DNA from: an uncultured Ruminococcus sp.
GTDB taxonomy: Bacteria > Bacillota > Clostridia > Lachnospirales > Lachnospiraceae
DNA: 64,000 nucleotides
Assembly (NCBI GenBank): GCA_934359255.1
Contig: CAKRLG010000010.1
Span: forward strand, 19,623-83,622
Direction: 5' to 3'
A program made the position numbers and the translations under genes. Shown in pieces: positions 45,462 to 54,648 of the stretch (position 1 is the first letter of the stretch; each line of letters opens with the position of its first letter). Below the pieces are notes generated by a model. It saw only the letters and a program-made list of their open reading frames with translations. It was not told the origin of the DNA and searched no databases.

Positions 45462-47571
45462 AACGAGAAAAGTAAAAAGAAATGTAGAGGGAATGTCTGT
45501 GGATGAATTAGCAAAAGAAAGATATGATCTGGCAGTGGAACGAATCCGGGAGATTCGGGAGGAAAAGACAGTGGCTGAGCCGTATCTGGACTTTTTTACC
45601 AAAACAGCCGGATTTCTGGAAGAGATGATCTGCCTGCGAAACCGGGTAGAAACCGGAGAGATGAAAAGACTTTCACTGGAAGAACTGCGCCTGGAAAATA
45701 CCCGGTATTATCAGGATATTTTGCCGGAAAACTATCCGACCTCTTATTCAAGTCCGGATTATGCGGCAAAGATACTGGGAGAAGATCTGGGCGTACTGTT
45801 AAGCTTCCTGTATACGGAACTTCGAGGTATGATCGTGTATGCCTGGGAACAGAAAGACTGGGATTTTCTGGTAGGATTGGAACTGTTTTTGCAGGTGTAC
45901 AGTGAGTTTGAGGACGGAGAAGTACCGACCAGGGAAAACGTGAGGAAAATCTTATACTGGTATGTGAACGATTACTGTCAGGAAATGGTAGAAGAGCGGG
46001 TACGCCAGGCGGTGGATCCGACTCTGGATTTTGCAGTAAGGATTATAAAAGATGCAGATCTGACGGATCTCCGTTATCTGTACCAGTTCGGTGAATATGT
46101 GACTGAAGAGGAAGAAAAGACCGCCGCCTTTTTAAATACGTTGCCGCAGGAAGAAATCGACGCGATGGCAAGGACATATACCGAGGGTTATCGGATCGGT
46201 TTTATTGCGACCGGAAAAGATCTGTCTAAAAAGAAAACTGTAAATATCCGGTATGTGCTTGGATTTGAGCGGATGATCCGTGCTGCGATTACGCAGTTTG
46301 AGCAGATGGGATTACAGCCGGTGATCTACCGGAGTGCTGTGCATATGGTAAATAAGGGATTGCACCGGATTGGCTATTACGGAGCGATTCCGAATCCGCA
46401 GTTTGACTATGACCACCGTAACGATATCGCATTGTATCTGGATGATGATTTTGTCGGCCGGAAGCTGCGGGCAACCCGCGGGGCATATGAAACCTATAAG
46501 GAACTGGCGGGTGTGCATGCCGGACCTGCCGTTGTGGAAATCTTCGGAGAACGGCCATTTGTACCGGAAGCCAGTGAATATGCGACGAAACTTACGGAAA
46601 AGCAGCAGAAGTTAAAAGTGCACATGCAAAATGAGATTGGTCAGATTACGAACCGCTATATCAAAGGCGAGGAGAGAAGTTTCACGATCATTGCCTATCC
46701 GGTACCGGCGATCGGGGATCAGTTTGAAGAAATCTTCCGTGAGACGGTGAAGATCAATACACTGGACTACAATCTGTATCAGCAGATCCAGCAGAAACTG
46801 ATCGATGCACTGGATCTCGGAACGAGTGTGCATATTCTGGGAAAAGGTGAAAACCGGACAGATCTGCGTGTACAGCTTCACAAGCTGGAAGACCCGGAAA
46901 AACAGACAAATTTTGAAAACTGCGTGGCAGATGTCAATATCCCGGTGGGAGAAGTCTTTACCTCCCCGAAACTGACGGGAACAAACGGAAAGCTGCATGT
47001 AACAAAAGTTTATCTCAATGAACTGCAGTATCAAAATCTGGAACTGGTTTTTACAGATGGAAAGATTACAGAGTATAGCTGCACCAATTTTGGCTCCGAA
47101 GAGGAAAATAAAAAATATATCCGGGAAAATATTCTCTACCATCATCCGACACTTCCGATGGGTGAGTTTGCGATCGGAACCAACACAACGGCTTACCGGG
47201 TGGCGAGAGAATATGGTATCGAGGCGAAACTTCCGATTCTGATTGCAGAAAAGACGGGACCGCACTTTGCAGTGGGAGATACCTGTTACAGCTGGGCGGA
47301 AGATACGAAAGTATATAATCCGGATGGAAAAGAAATTATAGCAAGAGATAATGAAGTTTCAATTCTGAGAAAAGAAGATGTGAGCAAAGCATATTTAGGC
47401 TGTCACACCGATATCACCATCCCGTATGATGAACTGGGAGCCATCCTGGTCGAAACAGAGGATGGAAGAGAGATCCCACTGATTCAGGACGGAAGATTTG
47501 TTCTTGGGGGAACAGAAGAACTGAATAAAGAGCTGGACACACTGGAAAATAAAAAATTACACAGAGGATAA
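45451..47571 (+). CDS. Large M29-like aminopeptidase
   Basis: 706 aa from TTG 45451; ATG 45493 is an alternative, but neither has a good ribosome site. The C-terminal half (about 350-690) matches the thermophilic aminopeptidase M29 family: DVNIPVGEVFTSPKL (metal Glu), PMGEFAIGTNT (second Glu) and EKTGPHFAVGDTCYSW (His and Tyr). Typical M29 enzymes have about 400 aa; the additional N-terminal 300 residues are helical and of unknown use. It should remove N-terminal residues from peptides in the cytosol. Confidence 0.8.
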   Translation: MDYKTRKVKRNVEGMSVDELAKERYDLAVERIREIREEKTVAEPYLDFFTKTAGFLEEMICLRNRVETGEMKRLSLEELRLENTRYYQDILPENYPTSYSSPDYAAKILGEDLGVLLSFLYTELRGMIVYAWEQKDWDFLVGLELFLQVYSEFEDGEVPTRENVRKILYWYVNDYCQEMVEERVRQAVDPTLDFAVRIIKDADLTDLRYLYQFGEYVTEEEEKTAAFLNTLPQEEIDAMARTYTEGYRIGFIATGKDLSKKKTVNIRYVLGFERMIRAAITQFEQMGLQPVIYRSAVHMVNKGLHRIGYYGAIPNPQFDYDHRNDIALYLDDDFVGRKLRATRGAYETYKELAGVHAGPAVVEIFGERPFVPEASEYATKLTEKQQKLKVHMQNEIGQITNRYIKGEERSFTIIAYPVPAIGDQFEEIFRETVKINTLDYNLYQQIQQKLIDALDLGTSVHILGKGENRTDLRVQLHKLEDPEKQTNFENCVADVNIPVGEVFTSPKLTGTNGKLHVTKVYLNELQYQNLELVFTDGKITEYSCTNFGSEEENKKYIRENILYHHPTLPMGEFAIGTNTTAYRVAREYGIEAKLPILIAEKTGPHFAVGDTCYSWAEDTKVYNPDGKEIIARDNEVSILRKEDVSKAYLGCHTDITIPYDELGAILVETEDGREIPLIQDGRFVLGGTEELNKELDTLENKKLHRG

Positions 47572-47632
47572 AAAAGTGACCGGAAATCAGAGAGAACCAT
47601 GAAAAGTTCTGATTTGATTTCCGGTCACTTTT
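47572..47632 (+). terminator. Terminator after aminopeptidase
   Basis: A long stem: AAAAGTGACCGGAAATCAGA pairs with a segment ending TTTCCGGTCACTTTT. The T run is short. Confidence 0.65.
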
Positions 47633-47658
47633 GAAATTTGAACAGATAAAAATAAAAA

Positions 47659-47687
47659 TTGACAGAAATTACAGGCAATGCTAATGT
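47659..47687 (+). promoter_or_regulatory. Sigma-A promoter of the oxidoreductase/isomerase pair
   Basis: TTGACA, 17-base spacer, TAATGT. Confidence 0.6.
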
Positions 47688-47764
47688 AGAAGAGAAAAAA
47701 GAAAAGCAAAAAATGCAAAATAATACATAAATACACCGGAAACAGCAACAGGAGGTATCAAAAG

Positions 47765-48802
47765 ATGAAAGTAGGAGTCATCGGATGTGGCGGAATGGGA
47801 ACTACCCATTATCTGTCCTTAAAAGCTCTGTCTTCTCAGATGGACGTGGAAGTGGTCGCACTGGCAGACTGCAGGGAAGAATTTTTACAGAAAGCGGCAG
47901 CAGAATTTCCCGAAGCGCGGACATATACATATGGAATGGAGCTGATCGAACATGAAAATCTGGATGCAGTACATATCTGTCTTCCAAGTTATCTGCATAC
48001 AGAGCATGCCGTAGCAGCTATGAAAAAGGGCATGAATGTTCTGGTAGAAAAACCGGTCTGTCTGACCAGAGAAGAAGGAGAACTACTTCTGGAAACACAG
48101 AAAGAAACCGGAGTGAAAGTCATGGTGGGACAGGTTGTCCGTGCCTTTGACGAATACCGCTATCTAAAAAAAGTGTACGATAACCAGACACTCGGAAAAC
48201 TCAAATCGATTGTGATGCAGCGTGTGAGCGGCAATGTCCGCTGGGGATTTGAGGGATGGTTCCATGATGAGAAAAAGAGTGGTTCCGTTGTGCTGGATCT
48301 TCACATCCATGACCTGGATTTTTTGAGATACATGTTGGGAGAGCCGGATGATTTTGAGGTACGGGCAACGACATTTGATTCCGGTATGATCAATCAGGTA
48401 ATTACTACATATGAGTTCGGTGATGTATTTGCTACAGCAGAAGGGGTGTGGGATGTTTCTCCGATACCGAAATTCCAGGCAGGATTCCGGGCGTATTTTG
48501 AAAAAGGAACTGTTTACTTTAACCAGGCAGGTCAGCCGGGACTTGCGGTATACAAAGCTGATGGAACAGAGATCATTCCGGAGTTGCATCTGGAGTATGA
48601 GGGCCAGACGAATACCGGTATCAATATCACGAATCTCGGACCATATTATACAGAAATCAAATATTTTCTGGAATGTCTGCGAGATGGAAAAGAAATCATC
48701 CTTGCACCGCTTCAGGAAGGTGTAAAATCTGTAGAACAGGCACTGGAAGAGTGGGAAGCTGCAAAGCTGTATCTTAGAGAGAAAAAAGAAATGTATATCT
48801 GA
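47765..48802 (+). CDS. Gfo/Idh/MocA family oxidoreductase
   Basis: 345 aa. VGVIGCGGMGTTHY binds NAD(P), and EKPVCLTREEGE is the family EKP motif. DLHIHDLDFLRYMLG holds the catalytic His/Asp region. Members oxidise or reduce sugars, inositols or sugar acids. The next gene, 20 bases on, is a sugar isomerase/epimerase, so the pair probably acts on one cyclitol or sugar; no transporter is nearby to name it. Confidence 0.92.
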   Translation: MKVGVIGCGGMGTTHYLSLKALSSQMDVEVVALADCREEFLQKAAAEFPEARTYTYGMELIEHENLDAVHICLPSYLHTEHAVAAMKKGMNVLVEKPVCLTREEGELLLETQKETGVKVMVGQVVRAFDEYRYLKKVYDNQTLGKLKSIVMQRVSGNVRWGFEGWFHDEKKSGSVVLDLHIHDLDFLRYMLGEPDDFEVRATTFDSGMINQVITTYEFGDVFATAEGVWDVSPIPKFQAGFRAYFEKGTVYFNQAGQPGLAVYKADGTEIIPELHLEYEGQTNTGINITNLGPYYTEIKYFLECLRDGKEIILAPLQEGVKSVEQALEEWEAAKLYLREKKEMYI

Positions 48803-48822
48803 GAACATACAGGAGGGAATAT

Positions 48823-49659
48823 ATGCGTGTAGGAGTGATCGTCCGTATGGAAGCGGACACAGATATTGATGAAAAATTTGCAGAAGTCCGTGCGATGGAT
48901 ATGGAGAGCTGTCAGCTGGTATGCTGGGAGAGAAAAATTATCAATGATGAAAAAGCAGCAGAAGTGATTCTTGCCGCAGCCAAAAAACACGGGATTACCA
49001 TCAGCGCATTCTGGTGTGGCTGGGGCGGACGAAAAGTCTGGGATTTTTATGATGGGCAGCTGACCCTGGGTCTGGTTCCGGCAGATTACCGGGCAGAACG
49101 TGTAAGGATGCTTCTGGAAGGCTCTGATTTTGCAAAAAAACTGGGTGTCACCGATTTTGTCACCCATGTAGGGTATATGCCGGAAAATCCATATGATCCA
49201 AACTATCAGGGAACACTGAATGCCTGCAAGGAAGTGGCGGAACGGTGTAAAAAGAACGGGCAGGTCTTTCTGTTCGAGACCGGACAGGAGACTCCGGTTA
49301 CATTAAAACGGGCGATGCAGGATATCGAAAAAAGTGTGGGCAAAGGATGCGTGGGAGTGAATCTGGATCCGGCGAATCTTTTAATGTACGGAAAAGCCAA
49401 CCCGGTGGATGCGTTGGATGTCTTCGGGGAATATGTGCGCGGTGTCCACGGAAAAGACGGAAAATACCCGACGGACGGTCATTTCCTCGGAGAAGAAGTG
49501 CCGATCGGTCAGGGAAAGGTCAATTATCCTGTCTTTATCGAGCGGTTAAAAGAAGTGGGATACGATGGAGACATCACCATTGAGAGAGAAATCTCAGGAG
49601 AAGAACAGAAAAAAGATATTCTGGCAGGGAAAGAATATCTGGAACAACTGATCGGATAA
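48823..49659 (+). CDS. Sugar phosphate isomerase/epimerase (xylose isomerase-like TIM barrel)
   Basis: 278 aa. AP endonuclease 2/xylose isomerase-like barrel: FVTHVGYMPENPYDP, VFLFETGQETP (metal Glu), VGVNLDPANLLMYG (Asp), GVHGKDGKYPTDG (His) and ITIEREISGEEQ (Glu). These form the usual divalent-metal site. It partners the upstream oxidoreductase. Substrate unknown. Confidence 0.9.
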   Translation: MRVGVIVRMEADTDIDEKFAEVRAMDMESCQLVCWERKIINDEKAAEVILAAAKKHGITISAFWCGWGGRKVWDFYDGQLTLGLVPADYRAERVRMLLEGSDFAKKLGVTDFVTHVGYMPENPYDPNYQGTLNACKEVAERCKKNGQVFLFETGQETPVTLKRAMQDIEKSVGKGCVGVNLDPANLLMYGKANPVDALDVFGEYVRGVHGKDGKYPTDGHFLGEEVPIGQGKVNYPVFIERLKEVGYDGDITIEREISGEEQKKDILAGKEYLEQLIG

Positions 49660-49669
49660 CAGAGAAGAA

Positions 49670-49704
49670 AAAGAGAACAACCGGTGGGGAGGTTCTCTTT
49701 TTTT
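49670..49704 (+). terminator. Terminator after isomerase
   Basis: AAGAGAAC pairs with GTTCTCTT and is followed by a T run. Confidence 0.75.
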
Positions 49705-49734
49705 AGCTCATGCCGGCAATTTTCATGATTTATA

Positions 49735-49763
49735 TTGACAAGAAGTGACAGACTTAGTATTAT
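49735..49763 (+). promoter_or_regulatory. Sigma-A promoter of the pur operon
   Basis: TTGACA, 17-base spacer, TATTAT. Confidence 0.8.
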
Positions 49764-49764
49764 T

Positions 49765-49819
49765 ACTAATAAGTAGAGATGAATTAATTAAAACTACTTA
49801 TAAGAGAAACTAATAAGTA
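49765..49819 (+). promoter_or_regulatory. Repeated operator-like sites downstream of the pur promoter
   Basis: ACTAATAAGTA occurs at 49765-49775 and 49809-49819. An inverted version, TACTTATAAGA (49795-49805), lies between them. No purine riboswitch or Bacillus PurBox is present. Probable binding sites of an unidentified regulator. Confidence 0.5.
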
Positions 49820-49842
49820 TTTATGAGCAAAGGAGACAAGCA

Positions 49843-50349
49843 ATGGCTAAAGTAGGAATTGTTATGGGAAGTGATTCTGACATGCCGGTTATGAGCAAAG
49901 CCGCAGCAATGTTGGAAAAATTAGGCGTAGATTACGAGATGACGATTATTTCTGCACACAGAGAACCAGATGTATTCTTTGAGTATGCGAAGAGCGCAGA
50001 GGAGAAAGGATTTAAAGTAATCATTGCAGGCGCCGGTATGGCTGCCCATCTGCCGGGTATGTGTGCTGCTATTTTCCCGATGCCGGTTATCGGTATCCCG
50101 ATGCATACCACTTCTCTGGGAGGCAGAGATTCCCTGTACTCGATCGTACAGATGCCGACCGGTATTCCGGTGGCAACCGTGGCAATCAACGGAGGAGCCA
50201 ATGCAGCGATTCTCGCAGCGAAGATTCTTGCAACATCTGACGATGCGCTGCTCTCCCGCCTGAAAGCATATACACAGGAAATGAAAGAAGAAGTAGAAGC
50301 AAAAGACGCAAAATTAAAAGAAGTAGGATACAAGAACTATACAAAATAA
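49843..50349 (+). CDS. purE: 5-(carboxyamino)imidazole ribonucleotide mutase
   Basis: 168 aa, class I PurE. VGIVMGSDSDMPVMSKA, ISAHREPDVFFEYA, AGAGMAAHLPGM and IGIPMHTTSLGGRDSLYSIVQMPTGIPVATVAI are diagnostic. It moves the carboxyl group of N5-CAIR to give CAIR. No purK is adjacent. First gene of purE-M-N-D. Confidence 0.96.
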   Translation: MAKVGIVMGSDSDMPVMSKAAAMLEKLGVDYEMTIISAHREPDVFFEYAKSAEEKGFKVIIAGAGMAAHLPGMCAAIFPMPVIGIPMHTTSLGGRDSLYSIVQMPTGIPVATVAINGGANAAILAAKILATSDDALLSRLKAYTQEMKEEVEAKDAKLKEVGYKNYTK

Positions 50350-50378
50350 AAGTGCCGCAGAGCAGATGGAGGATCAAG

Positions 50379-51404
50379 ATGGATTACAAGAAAGCTGGAG
50401 TAGATATTGAAGCAGGTTACAAATCCGTAGAACTGATGAAGGAACATGTAAAAAGAACCATGAGAGAAGAAGTTCTTGGCGGACTTGGCGGTTTTTCCGG
50501 TGCATTTTCTCTGAAAAAAATCAAAGAGATGGAAGATCCGGTACTGCTGTCCGGTACAGACGGATGCGGAACTAAAGTAAAACTGGCGATGATCATGGAC
50601 AAACACGATACCATCGGAATCGATGCGGTTGCCATGTGTGTGAACGATATTGCCTGTGCAGGCGGAGAACCTTTATTTTTCCTGGATTATATTGCCTGCG
50701 GTAAGAACTATCCTGAAAAAATCGCACAGATTGTAAGCGGTGTGGCAGAGGGATGCGTACAGTCCGATGCAGCCCTGATCGGTGGCGAGACTGCAGAACA
50801 TCCGGGGCTGATGCCGGAAGATGAATACGATCTGGCTGGATTTGCCGTTGGTGTCTGCGACAGAAAAGAGATGATCACCGGCGAAAACCTGAAAGACGGA
50901 GATGTACTGATCGGTATGGCATCCACAGGCGTACACAGCAACGGATTTTCTCTTGTAAGAAAAGTTTTCGATATGACAAAAGAATCCCTGGATACCTATT
51001 ATGACGAACTGGGAACCACACTGGGAGAGGCGTTGCTTGCTCCGACAAGAATCTATGTAAAAGCACTGAAAAATGTAAAAAATGCAGGTGTGACCGTAAA
51101 AGCATGCAGCCATATCACCGGTGGCGGATTCTATGAAAATATTCCGCGTATGTTAAAAGACGGTGTTCACGCAGTGATCGAAAAAGACAGTTATCCGATC
51201 CCTCCGATCTTTACCCTGATGGCAAAGAAAGGGAATATCGAAGAGCAGATGATGTACAACACTTACAACATGGGTATCGGTATGATTGTTGCCGTGGATC
51301 CCGCAGATGTGGACAAGACCATGGAAGCTATGCGTGCAGCAGGTGACACTCCGTACGTTGTAGGTAAAATCACAGAAGGTGAAAAGGGAGTGACCTTATG
51401 TTAA
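50379..51404 (+). CDS. purM: Phosphoribosylformylglycinamidine cyclo-ligase
   Basis: 341 aa. DYKKAGVDIEAGYKSVELMK, SGTDGCGTKVKLA, DAVAMCVNDIACAGGEPLFFLDYIA and HITGGGFYENIPRML are AIR synthetase motifs. ATG 50379 has GGAGGATCAAG upstream; the in-frame frame extends to 50352 but is poorly placed. The stop codon overlaps purN by seven bases. Confidence 0.96.
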   Translation: MDYKKAGVDIEAGYKSVELMKEHVKRTMREEVLGGLGGFSGAFSLKKIKEMEDPVLLSGTDGCGTKVKLAMIMDKHDTIGIDAVAMCVNDIACAGGEPLFFLDYIACGKNYPEKIAQIVSGVAEGCVQSDAALIGGETAEHPGLMPEDEYDLAGFAVGVCDRKEMITGENLKDGDVLIGMASTGVHSNGFSLVRKVFDMTKESLDTYYDELGTTLGEALLAPTRIYVKALKNVKNAGVTVKACSHITGGGFYENIPRMLKDGVHAVIEKDSYPIPPIFTLMAKKGNIEEQMMYNTYNMGIGMIVAVDPADVDKTMEAMRAAGDTPYVVGKITEGEKGVTLC

Positions 51405-52021
51405 AAATGGCAGTTCTGGTATCAGGCGGCGGTACCAATCTTCAGGCGATCATTGACAGCATAACAAACGGAACCATCACCAATGCGGAGATTTCCGTTG
51501 TGATCAGTAACAATGCAAATGCCTATGCACTGGAACGGGCAAAGAAACATGGCATCGAGGCAAGATGCATTTCACCAAAACAGTATGAGACGCGAGAAGC
51601 ATTTAACGAGGCTCTTCTGGCAGCAATCCAGTCTTACGGTGTAGATCTGGTAGTCCTGGCAGGATGTCTGGTCGTGATTCCGGAGATCATGGTGAAGGCT
51701 TATCCGAATAAGATCATCAATATTCATCCGGCGCTGATTCCGTCTTTTTGCGGAACCGGCTATTATGGTCTGAAAGTTCATGAGGGAGTGTTAAAAAGAG
51801 GCGTAAAAGTCACCGGAGCTACTGTGCATTTTGTGGATGAGGGAACGGATACCGGTCCGATCATTCTGCAGAAAGCGGTTGAGGTGAAAGAGGGAGATAC
51901 CCCGGAAGTTCTGCAGCGAAGAGTTATGGAAGAGGCAGAATGGGTGATCATGCCGAAAGCGATTGATCTGATTGCAAATGATAAGATAGAGGTAGTTGAC
52001 GGACTGGTAAGATCCAGATAG
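51398..52021 (+). CDS. purN: Phosphoribosylglycinamide formyltransferase
   Basis: 207 aa. AVLVSGGGTNLQAIID, the INIHPALIPSFCGTGYYG active-site loop (Asn, His), VTGATVHFVDEGTDTGPII with the catalytic Asp. It formylates GAR using formyl-THF. A second ATG at 51407 is possible. Overlaps purM. Confidence 0.96.
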   Translation: MLKMAVLVSGGGTNLQAIIDSITNGTITNAEISVVISNNANAYALERAKKHGIEARCISPKQYETREAFNEALLAAIQSYGVDLVVLAGCLVVIPEIMVKAYPNKIINIHPALIPSFCGTGYYGLKVHEGVLKRGVKVTGATVHFVDEGTDTGPIILQKAVEVKEGDTPEVLQRRVMEEAEWVIMPKAIDLIANDKIEVVDGLVRSR

Positions 52022-52032
52022 GAGGAAAAGAC

Positions 52033-53304
52033 ATGAAAGTACTGATCGTAGGAAGCGGTGGAAGAGAACATGCAATCGCATGGAAAGTAGCACAGAGCCC
52101 GAAAGTTGACAAAATCTACTGCGCACCGGGTAATGCGGGAATTGAAGAATATGCAGAATGTGTCAATATAGGTGCGATGGAATTTGACAAACTGGTGGCC
52201 TTTGCAAAAGAAAAAGCGATTGATCTGACCGTTATCGGTATGGATGATCCGCTGGTTGGCGGCGTGGTAGATGCTTTCGAGGCAGAAGGACTGCGTGTGT
52301 TCGGACCAAAAAAAAATGCAGCGATCCTGGAAGGCTCCAAAGCATTTTCCAAAGATCTGATGAAAAAATACAACATTCCGACAGCCGCTTATGAAAACTT
52401 TACCGATCCGCAGGAAGCACTTGCCTATCTGGAAACTGCAAAATTTCCGATCGTTTTAAAAGCTGACGGACTGGCACTTGGAAAAGGAGTACTGATCTGC
52501 AACACCCTGGAAGAAGCAAAAGACGGTGTGAAAGAGATCATGGAAGATAAAAAGTTCGGCAATGCCGGCAATACAATGGTGATTGAAGAGTTCATGACCG
52601 GTCGTGAGGTGTCCGTTCTGACTTATGTGGACGGAAAAACCATCAAACCAATGACTTCCGCACAGGATCACAAACGTGCGCAAGACGGAGATCAGGGGCT
52701 GAATACCGGTGGTATGGGAACTTTTTCTCCAAGTCCGTTCTATACCGAAGATGTGGATGCATTCTGTAAGGCACACATCTATCAGGCAACGGTAGATGCG
52801 ATGGCAGCAGAGGGAAGAGAATTCAAGGGAATTATTTTCTTCGGCCTGATGCTGACTGCCGACGGCCCGAAGGTTCTGGAATACAATGCCCGTTTCGGTG
52901 ATCCGGAGGCACAGGTTGTCCTTCCGAGAATGAAGACGGATATCATCGATGTGTTTGAAGCATGTATCGATGGAACACTGGATCAAATCAATCTGGAATT
53001 CGAAGACAATGCAGCTGTATGCGTAGTTCTGGCATCCGACGGTTATCCGGTATCTTATCAGAAAGGCTTCCCGATCAAAGGACTGGATGCATTCAAAGAA
53101 AAAGAAGGTTATTATGTATTCCATGCAGGAACCGCAAAGAAAGACGGACAGATCGTGACAAACGGTGGTCGTGTGCTGGGCGTGGTAGCAAAAGGAGACG
53201 ACCTGAAACAGGCGAGAGCGAATGCGTATAAAGCTATCGATCTTGTAGAGTTTGATAATAAATATTATCGTCATGATATTGGAAAAGCGATTGACGAGGC
53301 GTAA
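52033..53304 (+). CDS. purD: Phosphoribosylamine-glycine ligase
   Basis: 423 aa, ATP-grasp. KVLIVGSGGREHAIAWK, FPIVLKADGLALGKGV, QDHKRAQDGDQGLNTGGMG and EYNARFGDPEAQVVLPRM are diagnostic. Adds glycine to phosphoribosylamine. AGGAGGAAAAG precedes the ATG. Last gene of the operon. Confidence 0.97.
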   Translation: MKVLIVGSGGREHAIAWKVAQSPKVDKIYCAPGNAGIEEYAECVNIGAMEFDKLVAFAKEKAIDLTVIGMDDPLVGGVVDAFEAEGLRVFGPKKNAAILEGSKAFSKDLMKKYNIPTAAYENFTDPQEALAYLETAKFPIVLKADGLALGKGVLICNTLEEAKDGVKEIMEDKKFGNAGNTMVIEEFMTGREVSVLTYVDGKTIKPMTSAQDHKRAQDGDQGLNTGGMGTFSPSPFYTEDVDAFCKAHIYQATVDAMAAEGREFKGIIFFGLMLTADGPKVLEYNARFGDPEAQVVLPRMKTDIIDVFEACIDGTLDQINLEFEDNAAVCVVLASDGYPVSYQKGFPIKGLDAFKEKEGYYVFHAGTAKKDGQIVTNGGRVLGVVAKGDDLKQARANAYKAIDLVEFDNKYYRHDIGKAIDEA

Positions 53305-53325
53305 ATTAATATAAGAGTAAAAAAT

Positions 53326-53370
53326 AACAGGGGAGAAGACGAAAAAAATCGTTTTCTCCCCTGTTTTGTT
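53326..53370 (+). terminator. Terminator of the pur operon
   Basis: AACAGGGGAGAA pairs with TTCTCCCCTGTT, then TTGTT. Confidence 0.85.
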
Positions 53371-53424
53371 ACATGGTGTTTATAATGTGCATATTTGTGT
53401 ATAGCCGCGGTCAGGAGTGAAAAA

Positions 53425-54402
53425 TCAGTGTTCTTCCTCCGGGTACGTCATCCCCCAGTCTTTCCGGATTGAAGTCATCATATCCATCACATCGATCGTA
53501 TAGTCGAGATGCATCCGGTCTTCCTCTCCGGCGACTGCCGCTTCCATATCGGCTACCTCGTATTCCAGCGCCCGGTCGGTAGAACCGGCGGATATCACTT
53601 CTTTGTGACCGTCTTCCGTATAAGTGATGATGGCTTCCTCTCCCCGCGGATACTCGAAAAGCTCGATGTAAGCCTTATCAAAAGAGATCGTTCCCCGTTT
53701 CGGCTGTTTGGCATGCAGAGATAAAATGACGGTAGCCATTTCCTCCTCTTTGTTTTTCAGCAGAATCGATGCCTGCTCGTCCACACCGGTAGGCGCGTAT
53801 TTCACCTGAGAGAGAATCTGATCCGGTTTCGAGGACATAAACCAGCGAAGGAAAGACAGCGCATACACACCGATATCCAGCATCGCTCCGCCGGCGAGAT
53901 TCCGGTTGAAAAAGCGGTTTTTCATATCATATTCTTTGTAACTTCCGAAGTTCATCTGCAAAAGCCGCAGTTCCCCGAAGTCCCCGGCATCCATCCGGCT
54001 GCGAAGTTCCTTGTAGATTGGCATGTGGAAAATTGTCATGGCTTCGGCTAAGATTACATGATGTTCCTCTGCGAGACGAACCGCTTCTTCCAGCTCTTCA
54101 GCATTGAGCGTAATGGATTTTTCACAGAGCACATGCTTTCCGGCACTTAAAGCTTTCCGAAGATAGGAAATATGTGTGTTGTGGGGAGTGGAAATATAGA
54201 TAATGTCCACCTCATCATCCGAAAATACATCGTCAATCTGATCATAAACTTTATCAATTCCATATTTTTCAGCAAAAGCAACTGCCTTTTCGTGTGTACG
54301 GTTTGCTACGGAATACAGTTTCCGTCCATTTGCAGCAAACGCCTGTGCCAGCTGATTGGCGATCACACCACATCCGAGAGTAGCCCATTTATATTCTTTC
54401 AT
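53425..54402 (-). CDS. Gfo/Idh/MocA family oxidoreductase (second)
   Basis: 325 aa. ATLGCGVIANQLAQAF is the nucleotide fold, IIYISTPHNTHISYLRKALSAGKHVLCEKSITLN the EKP region (EKS here), and GGAMLDIGVYALSFLRW the substrate side. It resembles the dimeric dihydrodiol dehydrogenase/GFO subgroup. Monocistronic on the minus strand with its own promoter. Substrate unknown. Confidence 0.9.
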   Translation of the reverse strand: MKEYKWATLGCGVIANQLAQAFAANGRKLYSVANRTHEKAVAFAEKYGIDKVYDQIDDVFSDDEVDIIYISTPHNTHISYLRKALSAGKHVLCEKSITLNAEELEEAVRLAEEHHVILAEAMTIFHMPIYKELRSRMDAGDFGELRLLQMNFGSYKEYDMKNRFFNRNLAGGAMLDIGVYALSFLRWFMSSKPDQILSQVKYAPTGVDEQASILLKNKEEEMATVILSLHAKQPKRGTISFDKAYIELFEYPRGEEAIITYTEDGHKEVISAGSTDRALEYEVADMEAAVAGEEDRMHLDYTIDVMDMMTSIRKDWGMTYPEEEH

Positions 54403-54449
54403 AACGGTGTCCTTTCTTACTCTTTCTATAGGATTTTTGTTATGTGTTT

Positions 54450-54478
54450 ATTATAACGAAGAGGAAAGAAGGGCGCAA
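54450..54478 (-). promoter_or_regulatory. Sigma-A promoter of second Gfo/Idh gene
   Basis: Minus strand TTGCGC, 17-base spacer, TATAAT. It overlaps an open plus-strand frame (about 54437-54601) with one hydrophobic stretch, which is probably not a gene. Confidence 0.7.
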
Positions 54479-54584
54479 GTGGGAAGTATTGTGTTGGCAG
54501 TGACTGGGACGGTTTCGATCATTACTTTGTTCCTGTTCACAGTAACATTATCTTTTAGAAACACAGGGAAAATACAGAAAACAT

Positions 54585-54613
54585 TTGCAGAAATAAGGTG
54601 AATTGTGTATGAT
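54585..54613 (+). promoter_or_regulatory. Sigma-A promoter of the RmlC-like gene
   Basis: TTGCAG, 17-base spacer, TATGAT. Confidence 0.65.
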
Positions 54614-54648
54614 ATAAATAAAAATAAAAAGAAAAAAGGGGGTATCCG

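Noticed and set aside
49735..49842. Purine riboswitch upstream of purE
   Set aside because: The conserved aptamer core sequences are missing; only short repeated operator-like sites are seen.
54437..54601. Plus-strand frame of about 54 codons with a hydrophobic stretch
   Set aside because: It overlaps the consensus promoter of the divergent oxidoreductase and has no ribosome site; perhaps a gene remnant, not supported as a gene.
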